A stretch of 64,000 nucleotides of DNA, taken from positions 248,001 to 312,000 of the forward strand of contig NZ_FOHJ01000001.1 of assembly GCF_900111405.1 (NCBI RefSeq), in the 5' to 3' direction. The notes beneath the pieces were generated by a model. That model had not been told where the DNA came from, made no database searches, and saw only the letters and a program-made list of their open reading frames with translations. Each line of letters opens with the position of its first letter. Positions within the stretch are counted from its first letter, which is position 1. Positions 1 through 9,226 of this stretch are shown here, piece by piece. The position numbers were made by a program, and so were the translations under genes. The DNA comes from Salinibacillus kushneri. GTDB taxonomy: Bacteria > Bacillota > Bacilli > Bacillales > Alkalibacillaceae.

Positions 1-1179
1 AAATCTAGGTTTTTCTTTCACAAAAATCAATCCTAATTCATGATGATCCCCCTGATACATTGGACCTTGAACAAAGCGGATTTCTCCATCTACATTTCGA
101 ACTTCAAGCTTACAAAAAGTCCGACTTTCCTGAAGGGCATCATAAAATTCATTTTCATTTGAAACTGATATCTGGTGAACCTTCTCCACTCTTTCACCTG
201 ACTTGAGACCCATCTTATCAGCAGGAGAATCCTTGATAACAGCTAATATAATGAGTCCCTTAGGATGAGGAGTGAAAAGGCCCGGTTTTTCCAAATCCAG
301 AAAACGTACATACAATTGGATAAGAGCCCGTCCGACAAAAGCGGTAGCTATACCAATATAAATAAAAATCGGATCATAGAAACTTCCTGCGGCAAAAATA
401 CCGGTAATAAGCCCCAGGGTTAGAACCCATTTTCCAAATAATCTGCCGCCTTGATTGGAAAAGTGTCCTTGAAATGCATGCTGAACACCTATCAGTAATG
501 GAAATACCATTAATCCATAGCCCCCATCACCTAATGGAAACAGCGGCCACCAGGAAAATAGACTATCAATCACACCATTCGGAACGGGTACAAGCAAAGG
601 CACAACACTTAAACGTTTTACATGATGTTTTCCAATATACTTTCCCCGTTTTCCCTTAATTAATTTAGGATAAGCATATTCTTTGTTTGTCGTAAACCAT
701 AAGACAGACTCAATGACCAGAAAAACAGCTGTTAAGGCTAAAAGAAGCGGAAGACTGGTTCCTGAGAGTTCGTTCATCCACCCATTTGGTAATAGATTAA
801 TCGTGAGGGAAAATTCACGAATCAAACCAAGAATTAAAATTATCGTACTCATAACATAGCCCGCTGAGAGAAAATACAGCCTTCCTGTGACAGTTCCTAT
901 AATAGATAACACAGAAATCATTAATAGAACCGGGTAGGATAATACACCACCTGAAATAATCAACAAAGCAGATAAAATCACACCACTAACCAAGCTAATC
1001 AGCCACGTTCTACTCCACTCTGTACCGAAGCCATAAACACTGGAACCAAAATCGTTCCGTTCTTGTTTCCTTCGATAATAGGATGTAATTATGGTTAATA
1101 AAATAGCCCAATATAACAGAGGCTGTCCAATCAGCCAGATGAAACCTTCTCCTATTTCTATAAGCCATTGATTTATCAT
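1..1179 (-). CDS. minJ: MinJ-like division-site topology protein, C-terminus cut by the window edge
   Basis: An open frame runs from an ATG at 1179 (preceded by a GGAGG-type site) to base 1 without a stop, giving 393 codons. The B. subtilis MinJ is about 397 aa, so only a few residues are probably missing. The N-terminal two thirds is strongly hydrophobic with about seven or eight membrane segments. The last ~90 residues form a PDZ-like domain, with the stretch SPADKMGLKSGERV visible. MinJ bridges DivIVA and MinD at cell poles and septa; that role is known from B. subtilis, not shown here. The neighbour ctpB supports the call. B. subtilis carries swrA between the two genes; no swrA is seen here. 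Confidence 0.85.
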   Translation of the reverse strand, partial: MINQWLIEIGEGFIWLIGQPLLYWAILLTIITSYYRRKQERNDFGSSVYGFGTEWSRTWLISLVSGVILSALLIISGGVLSYPVLLMISVLSIIGTVTGRLYFLSAGYVMSTIILILGLIREFSLTINLLPNGWMNELSGTSLPLLLALTAVFLVIESVLWFTTNKEYAYPKLIKGKRGKYIGKHHVKRLSVVPLLVPVPNGVIDSLFSWWPLFPLGDGGYGLMVFPLLIGVQHAFQGHFSNQGGRLFGKWVLTLGLITGIFAAGSFYDPIFIYIGIATAFVGRALIQLYVRFLDLEKPGLFTPHPKGLIILAVIKDSPADKMGLKSGERVEKVHQISVSNENEFYDALQESRTFCKLEVRNVDGEIRFVQGPMYQGDHHELGLIFVKEKPRF

Positions 1180-1537
1180 GTTGTACCTCCGATATGAAAT
1201 GCATTCGTTACTATAAATTCTACAAAATATTACTGTTTCCTGCTAGTCCCAGTCTTCGGATTTAATAGATTTAACATATGTCAAACAAAAACTATCGGCT
1301 GAATCCTGGTACCACAGGTTTAAAGACAATCAAAGTATAAAATATTTATTTACTGGAACATAAGCTTGAATTAAAAACTTCCTTAATTATTATTGAAAAT
1401 GGTGAAAAAGGACGAAACAGGTGAAATTTCATTTTTTAAAGGTTCAATCCAACCGAGGACAAACCACTTCTTAAGCCCTTGCTAAACATAAAACAGCCTG
1501 CCACTTTGCAACGTAGCAAGCTGTCGTTTTATGGTTT
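1180..1537. other. Intergenic region between ctpB and minJ
   Basis: I see no supportable gene in these 358 bases. The ctpB terminator-like hairpin lies at the right end. The rest is AT-rich and presumably carries the minJ promoter, which I cannot place confidently. There is no swrA homologue. Confidence 0.6.
1487..1533 (-). terminator. Hairpin downstream of ctpB
   Basis: Just past the ctpB stop, read on the minus strand, arms of about 16 bases (ATAAAACGACAGCTTGC with GCAGGCTGTTTTATG) enclose a loop of about 12 bases. The U-tract is weak, so termination efficiency is uncertain. Confidence 0.55.
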
Positions 1538-3019
1538 TTACTGTTCATATAATACTTCTAAAGCTTTATTTAATTGACGGTCATTTTCTTCCGCTGATAC
1601 GGCTTCAACGACCTGTGCTTGAATTTGTTCCCCAGTTTCCTGGTTCACCTTTCCAGTAACCTCTAAATCATGATCCTTTTGAAAGGCTTCAACAGCCTGG
1701 GCAGTCTGTTCACTAAAGTATCCATCCGTACGACCAGGATCATAACCAATTCCCTTTAACATCGTTTGAATGTTGGCGACATTCTCATTATTCATATCCA
1801 GGGTCAGAGGATTTTCAACTTCGACCGGTGTTGTATAAAAGAATTCCGGCTGTTGGACTTTCACCGTTGGCTCAATTCCTTTTTCATTGATCCATGTACC
1901 ATCTGGAGTCAGCCATTTATACGTTGTAATTTTTATTTGACTTCCATCCCCCATATCAAGGGTTTTTTGTACAGTACCTTTCCCATATGATTTTTCTCCA
2001 ACAACTGGATAACCTGCCTCCAGCATAGCAGCAGCTAAAATTTCAGAAGCTGAAGCACTTCCCTTGTTTGTCAGAACAGTAATCGGGTAGTTCTTTTTCT
2101 CTTTCGTACCGGAATAGTACCTTTGTTTTTCGCCGTTCTTCTTCTCAAAAATCACGTAAGGCTGATCTTCAGGAATAAAATTCTCTAAAATGGTTTCAAC
2201 CGATGTAAATAATCCACCTGGGTTGCCTCTTACATCAATGACCAGACCTTCTATTCCCTTATCTTCCAAATCAGAAAGAGCTTGATTAAATTCCTCGGCT
2301 GTTTTTTGTGAGAATGAGGTAATTTGAATAACACCTGTTTTCTTTCCATTTTGATTTTTCACTTCAGGATAAACGGTTTCCACAGGGATATCATCACGAA
2401 CCACATTCACACTGATGGCATCCGATACGCCCGGTCTTTGAATGGTTAGTTCAACCTCTGTTCCCTTTTCTCCACGTATTTTAGCAACGGCTTCATTCAA
2501 GTCAAAACCATCAAGACTTTCTCCATCGACTTCCAATATTTGATCTTTCGGCTGAAGACCTGCATCTTCTGCTGGGGAGCCTTTAATAGGAGACACAATC
2601 GTTACATGTCCATCGCGCATACTCACCTCTGCTCCAATCCCCTCAAAGGACGATTCAATACTATGGTTAAATTGCTCAACCGTTTCTTTGTCCATATAGA
2701 CACTATGAGGGTCACCCAGCGAATCAAGCATTCCCTGAACGGCACCTTCAACCAATGTTTTTTGTTTCACATCTTCTACATAATTGTTTTCAATTACAGA
2801 GTAAGCACGCATGACCTTGGAAAAAGCATTCATATCACTAAATTCCTCGATTAATTCTTGCTTTTCTCCATCTGTACCTGCATTGGACTGCTGGCTGCCA
2901 CCATCTGCCTGTTCTGTTTGACCAATACCTATAACCTCTACACCTACATAAGTCAATACAGATCCCAGAACAATGGAAACAATGATTAAAGCAGCCAGAT
3001 AACTTTTTTTAACGTTCAT
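1538..3019 (-). CDS. ctpB: CtpB-type S41 carboxy-terminal processing protease
   Basis: A secreted or anchored serine protease. It has an N-terminal membrane anchor (about residues 8-28), a PDZ domain (about 115-195), an S41 catalytic domain, and a C-terminal peptidoglycan-binding domain (about 415-475). The nucleophile serine lies in the GSASAS motif near residue 325 and the general-base lysine in YGKG near 350, so the enzyme looks intact. In B. subtilis CtpB cleaves SpoIVFA to help activate pro-sigma-K processing during sporulation. A GTG is possible at 3028, but the GAGGTGA ribosome site overlaps it, so I prefer the ATG at 3019. It lies downstream of the M23/ftsEX genes and beside minJ. Confidence 0.9.
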   Translation of the reverse strand: MNVKKSYLAALIIVSIVLGSVLTYVGVEVIGIGQTEQADGGSQQSNAGTDGEKQELIEEFSDMNAFSKVMRAYSVIENNYVEDVKQKTLVEGAVQGMLDSLGDPHSVYMDKETVEQFNHSIESSFEGIGAEVSMRDGHVTIVSPIKGSPAEDAGLQPKDQILEVDGESLDGFDLNEAVAKIRGEKGTEVELTIQRPGVSDAISVNVVRDDIPVETVYPEVKNQNGKKTGVIQITSFSQKTAEEFNQALSDLEDKGIEGLVIDVRGNPGGLFTSVETILENFIPEDQPYVIFEKKNGEKQRYYSGTKEKKNYPITVLTNKGSASASEILAAAMLEAGYPVVGEKSYGKGTVQKTLDMGDGSQIKITTYKWLTPDGTWINEKGIEPTVKVQQPEFFYTTPVEVENPLTLDMNNENVANIQTMLKGIGYDPGRTDGYFSEQTAQAVEAFQKDHDLEVTGKVNQETGEQIQAQVVEAVSAEENDRQLNKALEVLYEQ

Positions 3020-3089
3020 CTTTCTCACCTCGAGTAACCACTCTTATAGTTGTGGAAATTTTTTTGCATCTGAATGCTTTATAATATGT

Positions 3090-3123
3090 AAAGGCATCCC
3101 ACCGTAATATGTGCGATGCCTTT
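3090..3123 (-). terminator. Terminator after the M23 peptidase gene
   Basis: On the minus strand, AAAGGCATC pairs with GATGCCTTT around an extended stem (CAC/GTG). It lies 40 bases past the M23 stop. Transcription from ftsEX-M23 probably ends largely here, before ctpB. Confidence 0.7.
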
Positions 3124-3163
3124 AATCTTACTATATGATACTGTCTCCGTAAACATGTCCACT

Positions 3164-4423
3164 TTAGAAGCCTATATACTTACGAGGATTAACAGAATTA
3201 GATTTACTGTAGTTCCAAGGTCCTTCATGCAATTCAAAATGTAGATGCTGGCCTGTTGAATCACCTGTATTGCCCATATATCCAATTACTTGTCCCTTTT
3301 TAACATACTGATTTTCTGAAACGGTATATCTGGACATATGTGCATAGATTGTTGTGAATTCCTGCCCATCTATATTATGTGTGATGAATACCACATTTCC
3401 ATAGGACGATGAATGATAGGCACGAAAAATGATTCCTGAAGCTGAAGCAATAATCGGTACCGATCCACCTTTGGCAATATCCATACCATAGTGGGTTCCC
3501 CCACGTGTACCATACTCATCTGACACATAACCCTGAGCTGGTCTCGTAAATTGTCCGTTTGACACTGGAGGTGTACCACTTGAAGATGATGTCGATGGCT
3601 GTGGTTTATTAAGCTGTTCTAATTCCTGCTTTTTCTTTTCAATCAAACGCTTCTGAGCACTTTTTTGATTTTTTAATATTTCCTGTTCTTCCTGCAAGGA
3701 CATCTTATGGTCATGAAGCTCCTGCTCTTCTTTCTCCAATTGAGCCATTAGATTTGCTTTCTCTTTTCGCTGCTTGTCCAATTTGACTTTCATTGACTCA
3801 AGCTCGTCTTTTTTCGCTACTAGCTCATCCTGCTTTTTTTCTACTTCAGCCTTATCACTTTCAAGCTGTTCTTTTTCAGCTCTTTGTTTTTCCAGGATTT
3901 GCTTATCTGAATCCATTATCTTGCTAACAGCATTACTACGTGATAAAAAGTCCCCAAAGTTTTGAGCTCCAAGTAAAACCTCTAAATAGCTGATAGATCC
4001 TCCATTCTTCTGGAGAGTACGAAGACGATTCTTTAAAAGCTCGTCCCTTTCCTTAATACGCTTTTTCGCTTCTTTAATGTTTTCTTTTAATTCCTTAATG
4101 TCTTTTTTTGTCTGACTAATCTCTTGTTCTGTATTTTGAATATCCTCTTCTGTATTCGCTACTTTTTGGTCTATCTCCTGAATTTGAGCATTAATTCGTT
4201 CCTGTTCAGCTTGATTTTCATCAATTTTTTCCTCTGTCTCTGATTCACTCTCTTCCAGATCTTTCTTTTGCTTATCCAGATTTTCCTGCTTTTCTTTAAG
4301 ATCGTTTATTTCTTGTCGAAGGTCTCCTTTAGATGTTGCAAAAGCCTTCTCACTATCTGAAAATGAAAAGCTGACCATCATTAACATTAATATACATATA
4401 ACGGAAAAAGTTCGTTTTTTCAA
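3164..4423 (-). CDS. Coiled-coil M23 (LytM) murein hydrolase, EnvC/CwlO-like
   Basis: A secreted 419-aa protein. It has a signal peptide (about residues 1-29), a long coiled coil very rich in K, E and Q (about 30-265), a Ser/Thr/Pro linker, and a C-terminal M23 LytM domain (about 290-419). The zinc ligands are present: His311 and Asp315 in HYGMD, and the HLH pair near 393-395, so the domain should be an active endopeptidase. The start is a TTG at 4423 behind GAGGAG. Its place directly after ftsX suggests it is the hydrolase controlled by FtsEX, the role played by EnvC/AmiA in E. coli, PcsB in streptococci and CwlO in B. subtilis. That partnership is inferred from architecture and position. 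Confidence 0.85.
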   Translation of the reverse strand: MKKRTFSVICILMLMMVSFSFSDSEKAFATSKGDLRQEINDLKEKQENLDKQKKDLEESESETEEKIDENQAEQERINAQIQEIDQKVANTEEDIQNTEQEISQTKKDIKELKENIKEAKKRIKERDELLKNRLRTLQKNGGSISYLEVLLGAQNFGDFLSRSNAVSKIMDSDKQILEKQRAEKEQLESDKAEVEKKQDELVAKKDELESMKVKLDKQRKEKANLMAQLEKEEQELHDHKMSLQEEQEILKNQKSAQKRLIEKKKQELEQLNKPQPSTSSSSGTPPVSNGQFTRPAQGYVSDEYGTRGGTHYGMDIAKGGSVPIIASASGIIFRAYHSSSYGNVVFITHNIDGQEFTTIYAHMSRYTVSENQYVKKGQVIGYMGNTGDSTGQHLHFELHEGPWNYSKSNSVNPRKYIGF

Positions 4424-4458
4424 GGCCCCGTCTCCTCTCCTAAGCTATCAATTCATAT

Positions 4459-5352
4459 CTATACTTTGAGGAATTTCCGAACACTCATCACACTTCCCCA
4501 AACGCCAATGAAAGCACCAATGCCTAATAAAATCAAAGATACTTGCCAAACGAATGGACTAAAGGGTATCAATTCAAAGAATGGTACGAATGTTCGATCT
4601 TTCATATTTTCATATAAGTAATAATAACCACCAATCACCAGAATAATGGGTACAATAGAACCGAGTATTCCCATTAATAATCCTTCGATAAAGAATGGCC
4701 AGCGAATAAAACCATTGGTAGCCCCAACAAGTTTCATAATACCAATTTCTTCACTTCTTGCCATGATGGTGATTTTAATGGTATTTGAAATTAAAAAGGC
4801 TGCCGTTAAAACGAGTGCTGCTATTAAACCAATGCCTATGTATCTGGCATATTCGTTAAAGGTAAAGAGCTTCTGAATGACATTATTTCCATATTCTACA
4901 GAGGAAACATGGTCAAAGGATTTAATCTTTTTGGCTACATCAAATGTGTCCATGGGGTCAGCCGTTTTTATAATAAACGCAGCATTTAACGGATTATCCT
5001 GATTGACCATAGCCATCGCTTCTCCATCAGCACCTAAGCTTGACATTAAGTTTTCCAGCTCTTCCTCTTTTGAGGAATATTCAATCGTAGAAATTTCTGA
5101 AAGCTTCGTGATTTCCTTTTCTAGCGCATCGATGTCTTCCTGGTTAGCTGCTATATCAATAAATGCCCGAATTTGAACATCTTCTTCTACTTTCTCAGAC
5201 ATTTCGTTTAAGTTCAGCATTATCACGAGGAAAACACCAACTAAAATGAGTGTTGTCGTAACAGAGGCAACAGAGGCAAAAGTCATCCAGCCGTTACGCA
5301 GGATGTTCTTGCTTCCTTCTCTGAGGTGACGCTTTAAAGTTCTAGCTTTCAT
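4459..5352 (-). CDS. ftsX: Cell-division ABC transporter permease FtsX
   Basis: The membrane partner of FtsE. The 297-aa length from the ATG at 5352 matches B. subtilis FtsX (296 aa). One membrane helix lies near residues 22-45, followed by an extracellular domain of about 115 residues, then three C-terminal helices with the conserved segment MARSEEIGIMKLVGA. A longer in-frame start (5394) exists. The conserved N-terminus (RHLREGSKNILRNGWMTFAS) and the GAGGTGA site 8 bases upstream support 5352. It overlaps ftsE by 11 bases, implying translational coupling. FtsEX regulates peptidoglycan hydrolases from the membrane. Confidence 0.95.
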   Translation of the reverse strand: MKARTLKRHLREGSKNILRNGWMTFASVASVTTTLILVGVFLVIMLNLNEMSEKVEEDVQIRAFIDIAANQEDIDALEKEITKLSEISTIEYSSKEEELENLMSSLGADGEAMAMVNQDNPLNAAFIIKTADPMDTFDVAKKIKSFDHVSSVEYGNNVIQKLFTFNEYARYIGIGLIAALVLTAAFLISNTIKITIMARSEEIGIMKLVGATNGFIRWPFFIEGLLMGILGSIVPIILVIGGYYYLYENMKDRTFVPFFELIPFSPFVWQVSLILLGIGAFIGVWGSVMSVRKFLKV

Positions 5353-6028
5353 AACCGTAGTCACCTCTCTGTTCATCACGAACAACTCGTCCATGTTCGA
5401 TTGCTATAACCCGTTTCTTCAATGTATCCACGATGTCTTTACTGTGGGTAGCCATAATAACCGTCGTCCCTCTAGCATTGACTTCTTCAAATATTTTCAT
5501 AATCTCCCAGGATGTATCGGGATCTAAGTTTCCTGTAGGCTCATCTGCAATCATTACTTTAGGACTGTTAACAATTGCACGAGCTATGGCAACACGCTGC
5601 TGTTCACCACCAGATAATTCTGCTGGCTTAAAACGAGCCTTATTTTTCAAATTCACTAAATCCAGAACATCCATCACTTTTCGACGAATTTTTTTCGGTG
5701 AATCTTCTATTACTTCCAAAGCGAAGGAAACATTTTCATAGACTGTAAGGGCAGGTAAAAGCTTAAAATCCTGATACACTACTCCAATCCCTCTTCGCAG
5801 CATTGGAATCTCTTTTTCTTTTAGTTTGGCTACGTTGTGATTGTTAATCAGTACTTCACCATTTGTAGGCTTCACTTCACGATACATTAATCGAATAAAC
5901 GTTGATTTTCCAGCACCACTGGGACCAACGACATAAACAAATTCTCCCTGTTCAACTTTTATATCTATTCCTTGAAGAGCTGTAACACCATTGTGATACG
6001 TTTTTTGTACGTCTTTCATCTCAATCAT
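5342..6028 (-). CDS. ftsE: Cell-division ATP-binding protein FtsE
   Basis: An ABC ATPase of 228 aa. It has Walker [10 protein letters not shown] (about residues 35-43), signature LSGGEQQR, Walker [13 protein letters not shown] and the H-loop histidine in MATHSKD. It energises FtsX. It is the first gene of the ftsE-ftsX-M23 unit, and the coding end overlaps the ftsX start. Confidence 0.97.
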   Translation of the reverse strand: MIEMKDVQKTYHNGVTALQGIDIKVEQGEFVYVVGPSGAGKSTFIRLMYREVKPTNGEVLINNHNVAKLKEKEIPMLRRGIGVVYQDFKLLPALTVYENVSFALEVIEDSPKKIRRKVMDVLDLVNLKNKARFKPAELSGGEQQRVAIARAIVNSPKVMIADEPTGNLDPDTSWEIMKIFEEVNARGTTVIMATHSKDIVDTLKKRVIAIEHGRVVRDEQRGDYGYES

Positions 6029-6371
6029 GAGTTATACCACCTATGCCTCTCAAGTTGTATTGTCGTCGTAGCTGTGTTTTGTTTTATCTATTTATTGTAT
6101 TAAAGTTCGATAAGAAAACATATCGTACATAATCTACTTATGTAGCGATGTAGAAAACCCAGTTAATTTAGCATCTTTGTTTACTCTGTTACCTATTATA
6201 ACATCAATCTACAAAATTTTTAGAGGTATTTTTATTACAGTTATATTTCAAATGTCACATTTTGTCGAATTTGAGGAGTATGGAAAGGAAAAGAGAGGTC
6301 AGATATGTAGGAAATAGGGGAAAAGAAAAACCTGAAAAATGGGTGAACCAAATTTCAGGCTGCTTGTCCTT
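6029..6371. other. Intergenic region upstream of ftsE
   Basis: This region is AT-rich with no supportable gene. It contains the cccB terminator at 6331-6359 and presumably the ftsE promoter. I see no other structure. Confidence 0.5.
6331..6359 (-). terminator. Terminator of cccB
   Basis: On the minus strand, CCTGAAA and TTTCAGG pair with an inner TGG/CCA, followed by TTTTTCTTTT. Confidence 0.85.
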
Positions 6372-6794
6372 TTATTCTTTTTTTGTGGCTAACCATGATG
6401 CAACTGTGTTTGCATCCTCGTCACTAATGTTAACCGGGGGCATTCCACCCTTACCATTTTGAATAATTTCTACAATTTCATCCTTAGAGTATTGGGAACC
6501 GATTGTTGTTAAGTCTGCTGAATTTCCTTGACCGGTAAGATCTGCACCGTGGCAGGTTGCACAGTTGTTTTGAGCAATTTTTTCAGCTGCTTGCGTATCT
6601 ACATTTCCTTCACCTTCATCAGCAGTACCCTCGTCACCTGCATTATCAGTACCTGTGTCACCATTTTCATCTGCTTGCTGCTCCGTACCTGCATCGTTGT
6701 TACCTGTGTCTTCACCAGCATTGTCATCGCCGCCGCCACAAGCTGCAAGTACTAGAATAGAGCCAAATAGAAGGGCTATTAATGTTTTTTTCAT
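6372..6794 (-). CDS. cccB: Lipoprotein cytochrome c551 (CccB)
   Basis: A small membrane-anchored c-type cytochrome carrying electrons on the outer face of the membrane. The 140-aa protein begins at the ATG at 6794 behind AGGGGG. It has a lipobox LAAC with Cys19, a linker of about 50 residues rich in G, D, E, N and T, and a single haem motif CATCH (Cys78, Cys81, His82). The likely axial Met is in GGMPP (near 118). A longer upstream frame exists, but the lipoprotein signal fixes the start. The position between yvjA and ftsE matches B. subtilis cccB. Confidence 0.93.
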   Translation of the reverse strand: MKKTLIALLFGSILVLAACGGGDDNAGEDTGNNDAGTEQQADENGDTGTDNAGDEGTADEGEGNVDTQAAEKIAQNNCATCHGADLTGQGNSADLTTIGSQYSKDEIVEIIQNGKGGMPPVNISDEDANTVASWLATKKE

Positions 6795-6863
6795 CCTTAC
6801 TAATCCCCCTTTACAAAATAGTTGAAATGCCATATATTGCACTTCATGGATATTATAACCTAT

Positions 6864-7718
6864 TCATTGCTTTTTAAAACCCTCGCCAAGTACCTCTGCT
6901 GCTGACATAGCAATTACGAAAGCCTCTGAATCAACTTTGTTCACGGTTTTTGTCAATTTGGTGAATTCTTTTTGATCGACAACACACATAATGATGCTGC
7001 GATTTTCTCGCGTGTACCCGCCTTCTCCACGAAGGATAGTAACTCCGCGATCGATTTCCTCAAAGATAGTTTTCCTCATCTCTTCTAAATTATCCGTTAT
7101 AATCATAACGTTTTTCGAAGTGGTAAAGCCCACCTGGATAATATCAATCGTACGACTCGTCATAAATAAACCGACTAAAGCGTATAAAGAGTGTTCAATA
7201 TTGAATACAAAAGCTGAAGCTGTCACAATCGTTCCATCAAAAATCGCAATACAAATACCAAGGGAGATCCCTGTGAATTTATGTAAAATAGCAGCCGCTA
7301 CATCAATTCCACCAGTAGAGGCTCGGCCCCGGAAAACAACTCCCAGTCCTGCACCTACTAAAATACCTCCGAAAACAGATGCTAAGAGTGGATTTAATGT
7401 TGCCGGATCCCAGTCTCTTGTTACATAAACAAAAATCGGCAGCATAATTGTGCCCAGAAAAGACTTTAGTCCAAAATTAGCTCCAAGAATAAGAACTCCT
7501 GCAATAAACAAAGGAACATTTAAAAATCCCTGTACAAACGCAGGCTCCCAGCCAAACAGTTCTTCCGTTAACGTACTGACACCGGCCACACCGCCGGATG
7601 CCACGTCATTCGGAAGCAAAAATAAATTAAAGGAAGCAGCGATAAAAAACGAACCTAAAATGACATAAAAATATTCTATAGCAATCAGCTGCTTACTATT
7701 CAATTCGCGTTTCCCCAT
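6864..7718 (-). CDS. yvjA: YitT-family membrane protein (YvjA)
   Basis: An integral membrane protein of 284 aa. It has about five or six hydrophobic helices in the first 190 residues and a C-terminal soluble DUF2179-type domain of about 85 residues, beginning near TSKNVMIITDN. B. subtilis YvjA sits at the same place between prfB and cccB. The molecular function of the family is not established. The start ATG has AGAGGTG upstream. Confidence 0.88.
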   Translation of the reverse strand: MGKRELNSKQLIAIEYFYVILGSFFIAASFNLFLLPNDVASGGVAGVSTLTEELFGWEPAFVQGFLNVPLFIAGVLILGANFGLKSFLGTIMLPIFVYVTRDWDPATLNPLLASVFGGILVGAGLGVVFRGRASTGGIDVAAAILHKFTGISLGICIAIFDGTIVTASAFVFNIEHSLYALVGLFMTSRTIDIIQVGFTTSKNVMIITDNLEEMRKTIFEEIDRGVTILRGEGGYTRENRSIIMCVVDQKEFTKLTKTVNKVDSEAFVIAMSAAEVLGEGFKKQ

Positions 7719-8027
7719 GATGGAAGCACCTCTTTTTCATCTGACAATTCTTATACCGCTAAGGACTATACCACACGAAGAAAGGGCTGTAAACGCCGTC
7801 AAATTAACGCTTTACAGTAGTAACGCGATGAATTGGACAGGCTGTTTGAGTTCATGCTGGGAATAAGTTCTCTTCAAATAAATGATTTTCCAAACGGGTT
7901 CATTATTTATGAAAAATATCGTTTATGGACAGATATCCTAAAAGTCATGATCAAGCTTAATCTTCCCTTTTATAAACCAAAAAACCAGAGAGTTATAACA
8001 CCCTCTGGTTCCCCATAAATCTATTCT
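7719..8027. other. Intergenic region between prfB and yvjA
   Basis: About 310 bases without a supportable gene. It holds the prfB terminator (7980-8009) and the region where the yvjA promoter must lie. Confidence 0.5.
7980..8009 (-). terminator. Terminator of prfB
   Basis: On the minus strand, AACCAGAG and CTCTGGTT form a stem with a GTTATAAC-containing centre, followed by a run of Ts. A strong intrinsic terminator. Confidence 0.9.
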
Positions 8028-9126
8028 CTACATTTGTGAACGTAAATATGCATCAATGAATGGGTCAATGCCCCCATCCATCACGCCTTGGGTGTTGCCA
8101 ATTTCTACATTGGTACGATGGTCTTTTACCATGGAGTACGGATGGAATACGTACGACCTGATCTGGCTTCCCCAGCCGATTTCTTTTTGTTCACCGCGAA
8201 TTTCATCGAGCTCTGCTTGTTGTCTTTCTATTTCTTTTTGATAAAGCTTAGATTTCAGCATTTTCATGGCTTGTTCACGGTTTTTAATCTGGGAGCGCTC
8301 AGATTGGCAGGTTACAACGATATTCGTTGGTAAATGAGTAATCCGAACGGCTGAGTCGGTCGTATTAACGTGCTGACCACCTGCTCCACTGGAACGATAC
8401 GTATCAATTTTTAAATCCTCAGATTTGATGTCAATTTCAACATCATTGTCAAATTCCGGCATCACATCACAGGAAGCAAAGGATGTGTGACGTCGGCCGG
8501 ATGAGTCAAATGGTGAAATCCGCACTAAACGGTGGACACCCTTTTCAGCTTTTAAATATCCATAGGCATTGTGACCTTTAACAAGCAAGGTAACACTTTT
8601 TACACCAGCCTCGTCTCCTGGTAAATAGTCCAGCGTTTCTACTTTAAAATCCTTACTTTCAGCCCAGCGTGTATACATACGAAGCAGCATACTTGCCCAG
8701 TCCTGAGACTCTGTACCCCCTGCTCCTGGATGCAGCTCCAAAATGGCATTGTTCTTATCATAAGGCTCACTTAGAAGCATGTATAATTCGAATTCATTTA
8801 GATCATTAGTTACATTTTGAACTTCTTCTTCTAATTCTTGCCGAAGTTCAGGATCATCTTCCTCTTTAACCAGCTCATAGTTGACCTCAAGATTCGCTAA
8901 ATTTTCTTCATTCTTTTCAAAGGACTGTACAAGCTCCTTTAGACTGTTGACTTCCCCAATAACTTTTTGAGCTGTTTCCTGGTCATCCCAAAAACCCGGG
9001 GCGGTCATTTCCTGTTCAAGCTCAGCAATTCGCTTCCGGTCTTCCTCTAAGTCAAAGAGACCCCCTAAAGTCATCGAGTCGTTTATTCATTTTGTCCATT
9101 TCCTGTTTAATATCCGTTAAATCCAT
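8028..9126 (-). CDS. prfB: Peptide chain release factor 2, with programmed +1 frameshift
   Basis: RF2 recognises UGA and UAA stop codons. The gene starts at the ATG at 9126 and reads 24 codons (ending RGSL) to an in-frame UGA at 9054-9052. It continues in the +1 frame as DLEEDRKR through 8028. The body carries the GGQ loop ([12 protein letters not shown]) that triggers peptide release. The total is about 365 aa, as usual for RF2. The gene lies between secA and yvjA as in B. subtilis. Confidence 0.97.
9051..9066 (-). promoter_or_regulatory. Programmed frameshift site of prfB
   Basis: On the minus strand the site reads AGGGGGTCTCTTTGAC: a Shine-Dalgarno-like AGGGGG followed by slippery CTT and in-frame UGA-C. 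This is the classic RF2 autoregulatory site. When RF2 is scarce the ribosome slips +1 rather than terminating. Confidence 0.97.
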
Positions 9127-9180
9127 TATCATCACCTCTAAAACAATCTAATTTTATACAAGCTATAGCCCTGACAATTC

Positions 9181-9218
9181 AAGAGACACCCCACAATTTT
9201 TTGCTTGGAGTGCCTCTC
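9181..9218 (-). terminator. Imperfect hairpin after secA
   Basis: GAGAGGCACTCC pairs with GGGTGTCTCTT through several G-U pairs. A clear U-tract is missing, so it may only weaken transcription into prfB. Confidence 0.4.
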
Positions 9219-9226
9219 AATTTATT

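Noticed and set aside
6991-7428. 145-codon plus-strand ORF
   Set aside because: Antisense to yvjA; repetitive hydrophobic or basic composition typical of shadow frames.
7833-8018. 61-codon plus-strand ORF between prfB and yvjA
   Set aside because: It runs over the prfB terminator and has no ribosome site.
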